Origin: Candidatus Aminicenantota bacterium
Lineage (GTDB): Bacteria > Acidobacteriota > Aminicenantia > Aminicenantales > Aminicenantaceae
DNA length: 11,239 bases
Assembly (NCBI GenBank): GCA_030673995.1
Contig: DAOUYU010000045.1
Location: 1 to 11,239, forward strand
Reading direction: 5' to 3'
This document shows, piece after piece, positions 1 to 6,090 of this stretch. Each line of letters starts with the position of its first letter. Position 1 is the first letter of the stretch. The translations under genes were made by a program, and so were the position numbers. A model generated the notes under the pieces. It saw nothing but the letters and a program-made list of their open reading frames with translations. It did no database searches and was not told the origin of the DNA.

Positions 1-2
1 AA

Positions 3-152
3 AAAATAAAAGTGAAAGCAACTGAGATGGGAAAGACCGGCGGGGACAGGATGATTATCTCCCATCTCGATAAAAAAATCATCGATGTCTCCATAAATGA
101 AGCTTACAAAGCGTGGAAAGAATCTATCCCTGAAGTTTTCAGAATGAAGTAA
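3..152 (+). CDS. purL: Phosphoribosylformylglycinamidine synthase, synthetase subunit (C-terminal end only)
   Basis: This is the last 49 codons of a gene that begins outside the window; the frame opens at base 3 and ends at a TAA. The family enzyme converts formylglycinamide ribotide, ATP and glutamine-derived ammonia to the amidine in the fourth step of purine synthesis. The visible tail contains the EMGKTGGDRMIIS-like segment and ends with an amphipathic helix (INEAYKAWKESIP), which is how PurL and related AIRS-fold synthetases end. The next gene is purN, 23 bases downstream on the same strand, and this purine context supports the call. The subunit type (large-form or small-form PurL) cannot be judged from so short a tail. 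Confidence 0.78.
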   Translation, partial: KIKVKATEMGKTGGDRMIISHLDKKIIDVSINEAYKAWKESIPEVFRMK

Positions 153-175
153 ACCCAATAATTTAGGATAGGAAA

Positions 176-814
176 ATGATGGAAGAAGGTTTTCAAAGCC
201 CAAAAAAAAGAGGGAAAATTGCTGTCTTTCTCTCAGGACGGGGCTCAAATTTCATGACTATCCATGATGCCATTCAAGAGGGAAAAATAAATGCCGAGAT
301 ATCCCTCGTCTTCAGCAACAAAGAAGAAGCTCCAGGATTAAATATTGCACGCGAGCGAAATCTCGAGACTCTTTTCCTCAATCCAAAACTCTATTCGAGT
401 CGAGAAGAGTATGACAAAGACATCACCAGGGAAGTCAAAAAAAGAGATGTGGATTTGATCTGCCTGGCTGGATACATGAAAATCCTCACGCCTTACTTTT
501 GCGACAATTTTAAGCACTGTATCATGAACATCCATCCAGCTCTGCTCCCTTCCTTTCCCGGTCTTCATGTCCAGAAAAAAGCACTGGATTGGGGAGTCAA
601 ATACTCTGGAGCAACCGTTCATTTTGTTACCGCTGACGTGGATATGGGTCCAATTATCATTCAAGCTGTTGTCCCCATTTTTCAGGACGATACAGAAGAT
701 ACACTAAGCGAGAGAATTTTGAAGGAGGAACACAAAATCTACCCCGAAGCGGTAAGGCTCTTTTTTGAAGGAAAAGTGGAAGTGAGAGGGAAAAGAGTGT
801 ATATACGAGAGTAA
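176..814 (+). CDS. purN: Phosphoribosylglycinamide formyltransferase (GAR transformylase)
   Basis: PurN transfers a formyl group from 10-formyltetrahydrofolate to glycinamide ribonucleotide in the third step of purine synthesis, in the cytoplasm. The 212-residue protein shows the phosphate-binding loop SGRGSN at residues 20-25, the catalytic NIHPALLPSFPG block with Asn118 and His120, and the GATVHFVTADVDMGP block with Asp156. These match the Asn-His-Asp triad of the E. coli enzyme. The length is normal apart from a short charged N-terminal extension of about 12 residues. Two ATG codons lie back to back at 176 and 179. The purine-rich AGGATAGG at 165-172 is spaced better for the second, so the true start may be 179. 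The gene follows purL by 23 bases and precedes tyrS by 5, consistent with one transcript. Confidence 0.95.
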   Translation: MMEEGFQSPKKRGKIAVFLSGRGSNFMTIHDAIQEGKINAEISLVFSNKEEAPGLNIARERNLETLFLNPKLYSSREEYDKDITREVKKRDVDLICLAGYMKILTPYFCDNFKHCIMNIHPALLPSFPGLHVQKKALDWGVKYSGATVHFVTADVDMGPIIIQAVVPIFQDDTEDTLSERILKEEHKIYPEAVRLFFEGKVEVRGKRVYIRE

Positions 815-819
815 ACAAG

Positions 820-2040
820 ATGAAAGACGTCGAGGAACAGTTTAAGTACCTGAAAAAAGGTTGTGTGGAGATTATTCAGGAAAAAGAGCTAAAAGCCAAA
901 CTGACACTCTCTCTCAAGGAACACAGACCTCTAAAGGTCAAGGCGGGATTTGACCCGACAGCACCTGATATTCATTTAGGACATACTGTACTCCTGCGCA
1001 AAATGAAGCATTTCCAGGATCTGGGTCATGATGTGATCTTTCTCATCGGCGATTTTACCGGGCTCATCGGAGATCCCTCCGGGAGGTCATCCACCCGCCC
1101 CCCCATGACACGGGAAGAAATCAAAAAAAATGCGGAAACCTATAAAACTCAGATATTCAAGATTCTTGACCGCAAAAAAACCATTATCGATTTTAACTCC
1201 CGTTGGCTTGGGAAACTGACAAGTTTCGAGATCATCAACCTTGCTGCCAAATATACGGTTGCCCGCATCCTGGAGAGGGATGATTTTACGAACCGCCTGC
1301 AAAAGGGAATTCCCATATCCACCCACGAGATCTTCTATCCTCTCATGCAGGCTTATGATTCTGTGGCCTTGAAGGCAGATGTGGAGCTCGGGGGAACAGA
1401 CCAAAAATTCAATCTCCTTGTGGGCCGGGAAATACAGAGGGAATTCGGCCAGGAGCCGCAGGTTATTATCACCATGCCTCTGCTCGAAGGGCTGGATGGT
1501 GTGGAGAAAATGAGTAAAACTCAAGACAATTATGTGGGAATCACAGAATCTCCCGATGAGATCTACGGAAAAATCATGTCCATCACCGATGCCCTGATGT
1601 TCCGTTACTACGAACTGCTCACAGACGAGCCCCTCTCTCAGATCGAAAAATGGAAAAATGAAGTTAAGGAAAGAAAAATCCATCCCAGGGATCTCAAGTC
1701 ACAACTGGCCCAGTCTATAGTCTCTGATTTTTGGGGAAAGGAAGAGGCCGGAAAAGCAGTTGAGGAATTTGAAAGAGTATTCAAGAAAAAAGAGCTTCCT
1801 TCCAAGATCGAAGAAATAGAGGTCAAAACGCCGGAGATTTCCCTCATTGATTTCCTTGTCGAAAAAAACATATTTCCATCCAGGGGCGAGGCAAAAAGAA
1901 CGGTACGCCAGGGAGGAGTTTATCTCGACGGAGAGAGGATTGTAGATATCGGATTTCAGATAAACCTGAAGGATAAAAGCGAAGTCATCTTAAAAATAGG
2001 TAAGAAGAACTTTTATAAAATCGTAACACCGAAAACATAA
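820..2040 (+). CDS. tyrS: Tyrosine--tRNA ligase
   Basis: The enzyme charges tRNA-Tyr with tyrosine in the cytoplasm. The 406-residue protein is a class I synthetase. The HIGH motif appears as HLGH at residues 52-55, preceded by KAGFDPTAPDI, and the second class I motif appears as KMSKT at 230-234. GGTDQKFNLLVGRE at 191-204 is a typical tyrosine-pocket and core segment. An S4 RNA-binding domain occupies roughly residues 341-402 (SLIDFLVEKNIFPSRGEAKR onward). The KMSK form and length fit the bacterial TyrZ-like subgroup rather than the KFGKT subgroup. It starts 5 bases after the purN stop with only a weak ribosome-binding site (GAGAG inside the purN end), suggesting translational coupling. No T-box or other leader precedes it. 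Confidence 0.96.
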   Translation: MKDVEEQFKYLKKGCVEIIQEKELKAKLTLSLKEHRPLKVKAGFDPTAPDIHLGHTVLLRKMKHFQDLGHDVIFLIGDFTGLIGDPSGRSSTRPPMTREEIKKNAETYKTQIFKILDRKKTIIDFNSRWLGKLTSFEIINLAAKYTVARILERDDFTNRLQKGIPISTHEIFYPLMQAYDSVALKADVELGGTDQKFNLLVGREIQREFGQEPQVIITMPLLEGLDGVEKMSKTQDNYVGITESPDEIYGKIMSITDALMFRYYELLTDEPLSQIEKWKNEVKERKIHPRDLKSQLAQSIVSDFWGKEEAGKAVEEFERVFKKKELPSKIEEIEVKTPEISLIDFLVEKNIFPSRGEAKRTVRQGGVYLDGERIVDIGFQINLKDKSEVILKIGKKNFYKIVTPKT

Positions 2041-2057
2041 AGGGCTGGACAAAAGGA

Positions 2058-3536
2058 TTAAAATTCCGGTGGGAAAATTTTAGGGGACTTTCCGAAAACA
2101 TCCTTATAGACTGCAGGATACGCGTCCTTACCCCCGATGAGAAGGCACGTCAATGGCATGATCTCCCTGGCAAGCCTGGACATCTCTGCGGCCGTCCTCC
2201 GAATATCCCATTGAGCTGTAACATCTTCCCTCAGCCTCGAGATGTGATACAGCTCCCTGGCATTGACCTCAAGCAAAGCTCTTCTTCGATGAGCATTGGT
2301 CAACACATACTCTGCGCCGCAGTCCAGAGCATCATTCAAGAGAGAATAAACACGATTTGTCTCATCCATCATCTTCATAAACTCTTTTCTGGAGCCAACT
2401 GCATCAACCGAGGGCGGGACAGTTACACCTAATTCCGGATTATATCTCTGCGCTGTCAGGGTAGCCATACGGTGACGCTTGAGCTGACCAAAGCAGGAGG
2501 CCGAGATGATCAAATCATAGGTGAGGTTTACGTATTCGAGCTCCCGGAGAGGAAAGTCATAAAATTCCATGTATTGAAAAGCAGCCTTCAGATAATCTCT
2601 CTTTTCTTTCTGCTTGAGTTGTGTGGCCTTCTTTAAACATTGGTCGTAAGACAAAGAGGAAATAGTGTGCAAAAGGGAAGCGATCAATTTTGTATCAGCA
2701 TCGGGAGTATAATCCACAAGAGAGACCGGCTCTTTGCTATCCCCAGAAGATTCCAAAAAGGACTGCGCTTTATCTTCGAGTTCCCCGTATGTTCTGGAAT
2801 CAAAATCATTGGCTTCGGTAAAAAGTAAAATTGAGGGAGCCACTTCTTTGGCCAGAGCGAAAATCTTCTGGTTGAATTCTTTGAGTTCCGCCAGTTTTTT
2901 TGAGGCCAAGCGGCGGATCAGAAATTCCAGATTCCGGGCGTTTGTAGTCATACCGAGCTGTCCTTCGGTAGCCAGGCTGGTCACATACCGGGCATCTTCC
3001 TTTGCCCATCCATCGAGTATGGAATGTTTCTTGGGATTTTCGGCCATCTTCTTGTTTTTCTCAAAGAAATCGGATTTTAACTTTATATAAAGCCTGGGGT
3101 AGAGGGCATTTTGAGTGTTGATTGTTTTTGTGAAAACATCTTTCAATCCGGCTTTCTTTACCTCCTCGGGGATGACAAAATCATCGGTTAGTGTAATATA
3201 ACGCTGGGATTTTTCGGTATAGGAACAGAGCCGAAACTTTTCTATCTCTTCTATCGCCAAGCGGCTCATTCCGATGATATCAAAGTTAAAAACAGCATGC
3301 TCGGCAAAAGAATGATGCCCCCTCTTGAAGATGATGTCCCGGTTGGACCGCCGCGCCCTTTTCACTTCCGTTCGGGCTAGGGCTCGCAGTTCATTCACCG
3401 GGCGGGGATCCCTGGAGATACGCGCATAAGAAGCAGAGAGGGTTTCAGGAGTAACATCCTCCCGATGTGGGGACTTTTTCTTGAGTTCTTCGAGGACTTC
3501 GCTATCTACATTGTAGCCGGCGAGAAAAATTTTCAT
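2058..3536 (-). CDS. thyX: Tandem-domain ThyX-like (FAD-dependent thymidylate synthase family) protein
   Basis: ThyX makes dTMP from dUMP using methylenetetrahydrofolate and reduced FAD. Typical ThyX is about 200-300 residues; this protein has 492 and appears to hold two ThyX-like halves. Half 1 (about 1-240) has GHHSFAEH (73-80), GMSR (89-92), the signature region KFRLCSYTEKSQRY (100-113) and NARNLEF (199-205). Half 2 (about 275-470) has an intact RHR inside LKRHRMATLTAQRY (352-365), NARELYHISRLR (425-436) and AQWDIR (441-446). The canonical signature RHRxxSxxxxSxR is split: half 1 keeps the serines but has KFR for RHR, and half 2 keeps RHR but has a shortened, serine-poor remainder. The ATG at 3536 is chosen because an in-frame GTG at 3584 lies upstream of a strong promoter. 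The gene is monocistronic and convergent with tyrS. Family membership is clear; activity and exact substrate are not. Confidence 0.85.
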   Translation of the reverse strand: MKIFLAGYNVDSEVLEELKKKSPHREDVTPETLSASYARISRDPRPVNELRALARTEVKRARRSNRDIIFKRGHHSFAEHAVFNFDIIGMSRLAIEEIEKFRLCSYTEKSQRYITLTDDFVIPEEVKKAGLKDVFTKTINTQNALYPRLYIKLKSDFFEKNKKMAENPKKHSILDGWAKEDARYVTSLATEGQLGMTTNARNLEFLIRRLASKKLAELKEFNQKIFALAKEVAPSILLFTEANDFDSRTYGELEDKAQSFLESSGDSKEPVSLVDYTPDADTKLIASLLHTISSLSYDQCLKKATQLKQKEKRDYLKAAFQYMEFYDFPLRELEYVNLTYDLIISASCFGQLKRHRMATLTAQRYNPELGVTVPPSVDAVGSRKEFMKMMDETNRVYSLLNDALDCGAEYVLTNAHRRRALLEVNARELYHISRLREDVTAQWDIRRTAAEMSRLAREIMPLTCLLIGGKDAYPAVYKDVFGKSPKIFPPEF

Positions 3537-3546
3537 GGTTGCTTCT

Positions 3547-3575
3547 AAAATAAAAAGAGCAAAACAAAATGTCAA
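3547..3575 (-). promoter_or_regulatory. Sigma-70-like promoter of the thyX-like gene
   Basis: Read on the minus strand, TTGACA (3575-3570) is followed after exactly 17 bases by TATTTT (3552-3547). This is a consensus -35 with a four-of-six -10 match. Transcription would start only a few bases before the ATG at 3536, giving an almost leaderless mRNA. The position rules out the longer GTG start at 3584. No experimental support is available. Confidence 0.55.
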
Positions 3576-3602
3576 CCTTCTCACATTTCTAAAATTAGAA
3601 AA

Positions 3603-3850
3603 GGTTTTGGGGGATAGCCTCGCTCCCCTTCAGATTTTTAACGCCATTCTCCGTTCAGCCTTCTAGGCGGCCTCGAAACTCCGCATCTTAGTTCATGACA
3701 TACGCCGTATGATCTTTTTAATAACTTAACCTGCATCTTTTTCCTGTCTCGTGCTCAAACATCTCGGCCGGCTGACTTCGCCAGCTTCCCTCGAAGGCCA
3801 CACTCCGAAGGCTAAATCTTCAATGGTCGCTGCGTCTATCCCCCAAAACC
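3603..3850. repeat. MITE-like or structured segment bounded by exact 15-bp inverted repeats
   Basis: GGTTTTGGGGGATAG at 3603-3617 is exactly mirrored by CTATCCCCCAAAACC at 3836-3850, giving a 15-bp perfect terminal inverted repeat around 248 bp. Behind the termini the two ends show further loose inverted similarity (for example CAGATTTTTAACGCC against AAGATTTAGCC on the other strand), so the repeat may be longer but degraded. Internal hairpins include CATACG-C-CGTATG (3699-3711), GCTG/CAGC (3771-3785), and GGGGA/TCCCC (3610-3628). No transposase and no obvious target-site duplication are seen. It could be a non-autonomous mobile element or a structured RNA closed by the 15-bp stem; the sequence does not decide between them. 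Confidence 0.5.
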
Positions 3851-3852
3851 TG

Positions 3853-3875
3853 GTAGGGCTGTAACGAAGCCCTAC
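3853..3875. repeat. Perfect 8-bp hairpin
   Basis: GTAGGGCT and AGCCCTAC form a perfect 8-bp stem around a 7-base loop. It begins 2 bases after the right end of the 248-bp inverted-repeat segment. No T-run follows on either strand, so it is not a convincing terminator. It may be part of the same repeat cluster. Confidence 0.5.
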
Positions 3876-3904
3876 GTAATTGCGAGGAATGAAAAGTAGA
3901 CAAC

Positions 3905-3987
3905 ATTGTGAGGAGCGCAGCGACGTGGCAATCTCATGCCTGTGGCGCATCATCATGAGATCGCCACGCTTCGCTCGCGATGACAAT
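3905..3987. repeat. Palindromic intergenic repeat ('CEERSD' type)
   Basis: The arms 3905-3938 and 3954-3987 are imperfect inverted copies (ATTGT...GTGGCAATCTCATG against CATGAGATCGCCACG...ACAAT) around a 15-base centre, allowing a long hairpin of about 34 bases per arm. The arm sequence GGAGCGCAGCGACGTGGCAATCTC is close to a repeat seen between genes in many unrelated bacterial genomes, whose chance translations read CEERSDVAI on one strand and SSRAKRGDL on the other; both occur here. A partial direct copy, ATTGCGAGGA, lies just upstream at 3879-3888. It probably has no coding role. Confidence 0.65.
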
Positions 3988-4034
3988 TTAATTATAATAA
4001 TGGTCGTCAGATTTGCTCGCCCGAAGGGTAAAAA

Positions 4035-4124
4035 ATGCCGATTAAATGTAGAAGAGAAAATGGTAGAATTGTTTATCATGCTATTGTGAAAAAACAAGCT
4101 GAAAAGCAGATATCGTTGATATGA
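4035..4124 (+). CDS. Possible 29-residue ORF or gene remnant
   Basis: An ATG at 4035 is preceded 5-6 bases upstream by GAAGGGT, a fair ribosome-binding site, and opens 29 codons ending in TGA. The peptide starts MPIKCRRENGRIVY and is basic. This loosely resembles the start of the arm-binding domains of tyrosine integrases (short 'KxxNGKIxY' pattern), but the similarity is too short to trust. It lies just beyond the palindromic repeat. It could be a truncated gene start or chance; no function is assigned. Confidence 0.15.
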   Translation: MPIKCRRENGRIVYHAIVKKQAEKQISLI

Positions 4125-4160
4125 AATTATGGTGTCGGCAGTTTTTATAAATAATTCAGG

Positions 4161-5582
4161 CTAACCTTTCATAACACCGACAGGGACAACCTTTGCCACC
4201 AGCTTTCCGATCCCCGCCTCATGGGAAACCCTGACCACCTCATCCACATCCTTGTAGGCACCCGATGCTTCCTCGGCCACCCCTTTCCAGCTTGTCGACA
4301 TGAGCTCAATCCCTTTATGCTCCATATCCTGTTTTATCTTTTCTCCTCTGAAACGGCGCCGAGCCTCGTGTCTTGACATCAATCTTCCAGCACCGTGAGC
4401 CGTGGAGCCGAAGCTCAATCTTTCTGCCTCCTCGGTTCCAACGAGGATATAGGAGGAGGTACCCATGCTTCCTGGAATGATGACCGGCTGCCCCACAGAA
4501 CGGTAGACCGCAGGGATCTCCTCACGGCCAGGACCAAAACTTCGCGTGGCGCCTTTGCGGTGAATACAGACTTCTTTCAGCTCACCATTTATTTTATGTT
4601 TTTCAAATTTGGCCACGTTATGGCAGACATCATAGACCTGGTCCATCCCCTCAGAGCTTCCCAAGACTTTTTTAAAAACCTGCCGGACCCAGTGGGCAAT
4701 CATCTGTCTGTTGGCAAAGGCAAAATTAACCGCCGCGCTCATGGTTTTATAATACTTCTCGCCCAACGGCGAACGGATGGGCGCATTAATTAGCTCTCTA
4801 TCGGGTAATCCTCTCGTTCCAAACTTGTTTTCCATAAACCGGATATAGTCGGATGCGACCTGGTGTCCTAATCCCCGGCTCCCGCAGTGAATCATGACTA
4901 AAATCTGGTCCCTGGAGTGAATTCCAAATGCTCCTGCGGCCCGGTCATCATAAATCTCCGAGACCTTCTGGATCTCTAAAAAGTGATTTCCGGCGCCCAA
5001 TGTCCCTAACTGGGGAATGCCTCTCTCTATTGCCCGTGAAGAAAGACAATTCGAATCTGCACCTTTCATCTTTCCGTTCTCTTCGGTCCTTAATAAATCA
5101 TCTCCTGTTCCGTAGCCATTCTCAACCGCCCATTCTGCGCCTTTTGTGCAGACTTCCAGGAGTACGTTTCGGCTCAGGCGTGTTTTCCCCCCCTTGCCCA
5201 CACCTGCCGGAACTTCTCTAAATATCTCTGCTAAGAGTTGTTTTCTCTTTTCATGGATATCTCTTTCTGAATAGTCCGTCCTCAAAAGCCTGACCCCGCA
5301 GTTAATATCATAACCGACTCCGCCGGGCGAGATGATGCCATTATCCATATCAAAGGCCGCCACTCCGCCTATGGGAAAGCCATAGCCCTGATGTGCATCC
5401 GGCATGACGTAAGCTGTCCTCTGGATTCCGGGCAAACAGGCCACATTTCTAGCCTGCAGCAAAGTCCGGTCTCGCTTTACGTTATCAAGAAGCTTTGAGG
5501 AGGTATAAATAAGCGCGGGAACCCTCATCTCCCCGGTCTTCGGAATTTCCCAGGTGTATTCATTTATTTTTTTCAGTTCCAT
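4161..5582 (-). CDS. rtcB: RNA-splicing ligase RtcB (GTP- and Mn-dependent 3'-phosphate RNA ligase)
   Basis: RtcB joins RNA 2',3'-cyclic phosphate or 3'-phosphate ends to 5'-OH ends, using GTP to guanylylate an active-site histidine. The 473-residue protein matches the long, archaeal-like form of the family. Numbered from the ATG at 5582, metal and catalytic residues are in place: Asp92 and Cys95 in DINCGVR, His200 in GAGNHFLEIQ, His232 in IHCGSRGLGH, His321 in CHNVAKFE, and the guanylylation candidate His396 in STAHGAGR. A GTG at 5594 would add four residues, but GAGG at 5592-5589 sits 6 bases before the ATG and inside the GTG reading frame, so the ATG is preferred. That GAGG overlaps the stop codon of the archease gene, implying translational coupling with its activator. 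In bacteria RtcB is linked to RNA repair and stress. Confidence 0.97.
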   Translation of the reverse strand: MELKKINEYTWEIPKTGEMRVPALIYTSSKLLDNVKRDRTLLQARNVACLPGIQRTAYVMPDAHQGYGFPIGGVAAFDMDNGIISPGGVGYDINCGVRLLRTDYSERDIHEKRKQLLAEIFREVPAGVGKGGKTRLSRNVLLEVCTKGAEWAVENGYGTGDDLLRTEENGKMKGADSNCLSSRAIERGIPQLGTLGAGNHFLEIQKVSEIYDDRAAGAFGIHSRDQILVMIHCGSRGLGHQVASDYIRFMENKFGTRGLPDRELINAPIRSPLGEKYYKTMSAAVNFAFANRQMIAHWVRQVFKKVLGSSEGMDQVYDVCHNVAKFEKHKINGELKEVCIHRKGATRSFGPGREEIPAVYRSVGQPVIIPGSMGTSSYILVGTEEAERLSFGSTAHGAGRLMSRHEARRRFRGEKIKQDMEHKGIELMSTSWKGVAEEASGAYKDVDEVVRVSHEAGIGKLVAKVVPVGVMKG

Positions 5583-5590
5583 TTTTTTCC

Positions 5591-6013
5591 TCACATATCG
5601 ACCACAACCTGAACCATAAAACCATTCCTGTCTTCGATTTTCATCTCATTGTAGGTTATGGCCTTGACATCTCCGTAAATTTCATATTTATCAGAATATA
5701 TATCTCCTTTAAAGAGTGCTTTCAACACATACCGGCTTCCTTCTTGTTTCACTCTTACCTTTTCGGCAGCGCCTGTTAGAAAATTTTTCGAATCCAGCAA
5801 ATAGAGGATTTCCTCTAAAAAAATGGCGAGCAACTGTTTGAGGTCTTTGCCTTCTACCTCAACTTTTCGTTCTATTTTTTTCTCGATTTTTTTCCAATCC
5901 CACATCAAAGTCACAGTGGCTAACGCCGCATTGGTGAAGGCCTCCTCCAGTGTCGCGCCATATGCCTGGAATTTCGCATCAGCCGTATGCTCAAAAAACC
6001 TGTATTTTTCCAC
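5591..6013 (-). CDS. Archease, RtcB-activating protein
   Basis: Archease accelerates guanylylation and turnover of RtcB and widens its nucleotide use. The roughly 140-residue protein has the family hallmarks: YRFFEHTADAKFQAYG at the N-terminus, LEEAFTNAALA, GKDLKQLLAIFLEEILYLLD in the middle, and the C-terminal VKAITYNEMKIE motif ending in VVVDM. The GTG at 6013 is preferred because AAGGGAG (6028-6022) lies 8 bases upstream. An in-frame GTG at 6031 would place that site inside the gene, although AAGGA further upstream leaves it possible. The stop overlaps the rtcB ribosome-binding site, so the two are almost certainly co-translated. It is bacterial in context, although the family was first noted in archaea. 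Confidence 0.93.
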   Translation of the reverse strand: MEKYRFFEHTADAKFQAYGATLEEAFTNAALATVTLMWDWKKIEKKIERKVEVEGKDLKQLLAIFLEEILYLLDSKNFLTGAAEKVRVKQEGSRYVLKALFKGDIYSDKYEIYGDVKAITYNEMKIEDRNGFMVQVVVDM

Positions 6014-6072
6014 TCTTGAGTCTCCCTTCACTCAGTCCTTGCTATAACACCAGGCCAATCCCGCAAAGACAT

Positions 6073-6090
6073 TGAATAGCCGTCTATTCA
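6073..6090. repeat. Small hairpin overlapping the amrS stop codon
   Basis: TGAATAG and CTATTCA form a perfect 7-bp stem with a 4-base loop, spanning the amrS stop codon and the start of the short spacer to archease. It is AT-rich and has no T-run, so it is not a typical terminator. It might affect mRNA stability or be chance. Confidence 0.3.

Larger units (their letters stand above)
3537..4160. other. Gene-free stretch between rtcB and the thyX-like gene, filled with repeats
   Basis: These 624 bases lie between the 5' end of the thyX-like gene and the 3' end of rtcB. Apart from the thyX promoter they contain a 14-base palindrome (3587-3600), a 248-bp inverted-repeat-bounded segment (3603-3850), a perfect hairpin (3853-3875), a palindromic dispersed-type repeat (3905-3987) and a tiny possible ORF (4035-4124). 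No protein-coding gene of normal size is convincing here, and no clear rho-independent terminator for rtcB is visible. Confidence 0.6.

Noticed and set aside
1087..1683. A 198-codon frame antisense to tyrS
   Set aside because: It lies wholly inside a strongly supported tyrS gene, and its translation resembles no family; it is a shadow of the sense codon pattern.
3537..3584. A longer thyX-like protein starting at the GTG at 3584
   Set aside because: The added 16 residues are hydrophobic and unlike ThyX starts, and the -35 and -10 boxes lie within this stretch, downstream of the GTG.
3880..4089. A 69-codon plus-strand open frame containing CEERSDVAI
   Set aside because: This is the well-known spurious translation of a palindromic intergenic repeat; the rest of the peptide has no recognisable features.
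3726..4097. A 123-codon minus-strand open frame across the rtcB-thyX gap
   Set aside because: Its translation runs through the palindromic repeat (SSRAKRGDL text) and half of the inverted-repeat segment. It has no domain, no good start site and low-complexity stretches, so it looks like repeat sequence read by chance.
4080..4160. A terminator for rtcB using short stems and a six-T run on the minus strand near 4087-4092
   Set aside because: The possible stems are only 3-5 bp with poor GC content, too weak to call.
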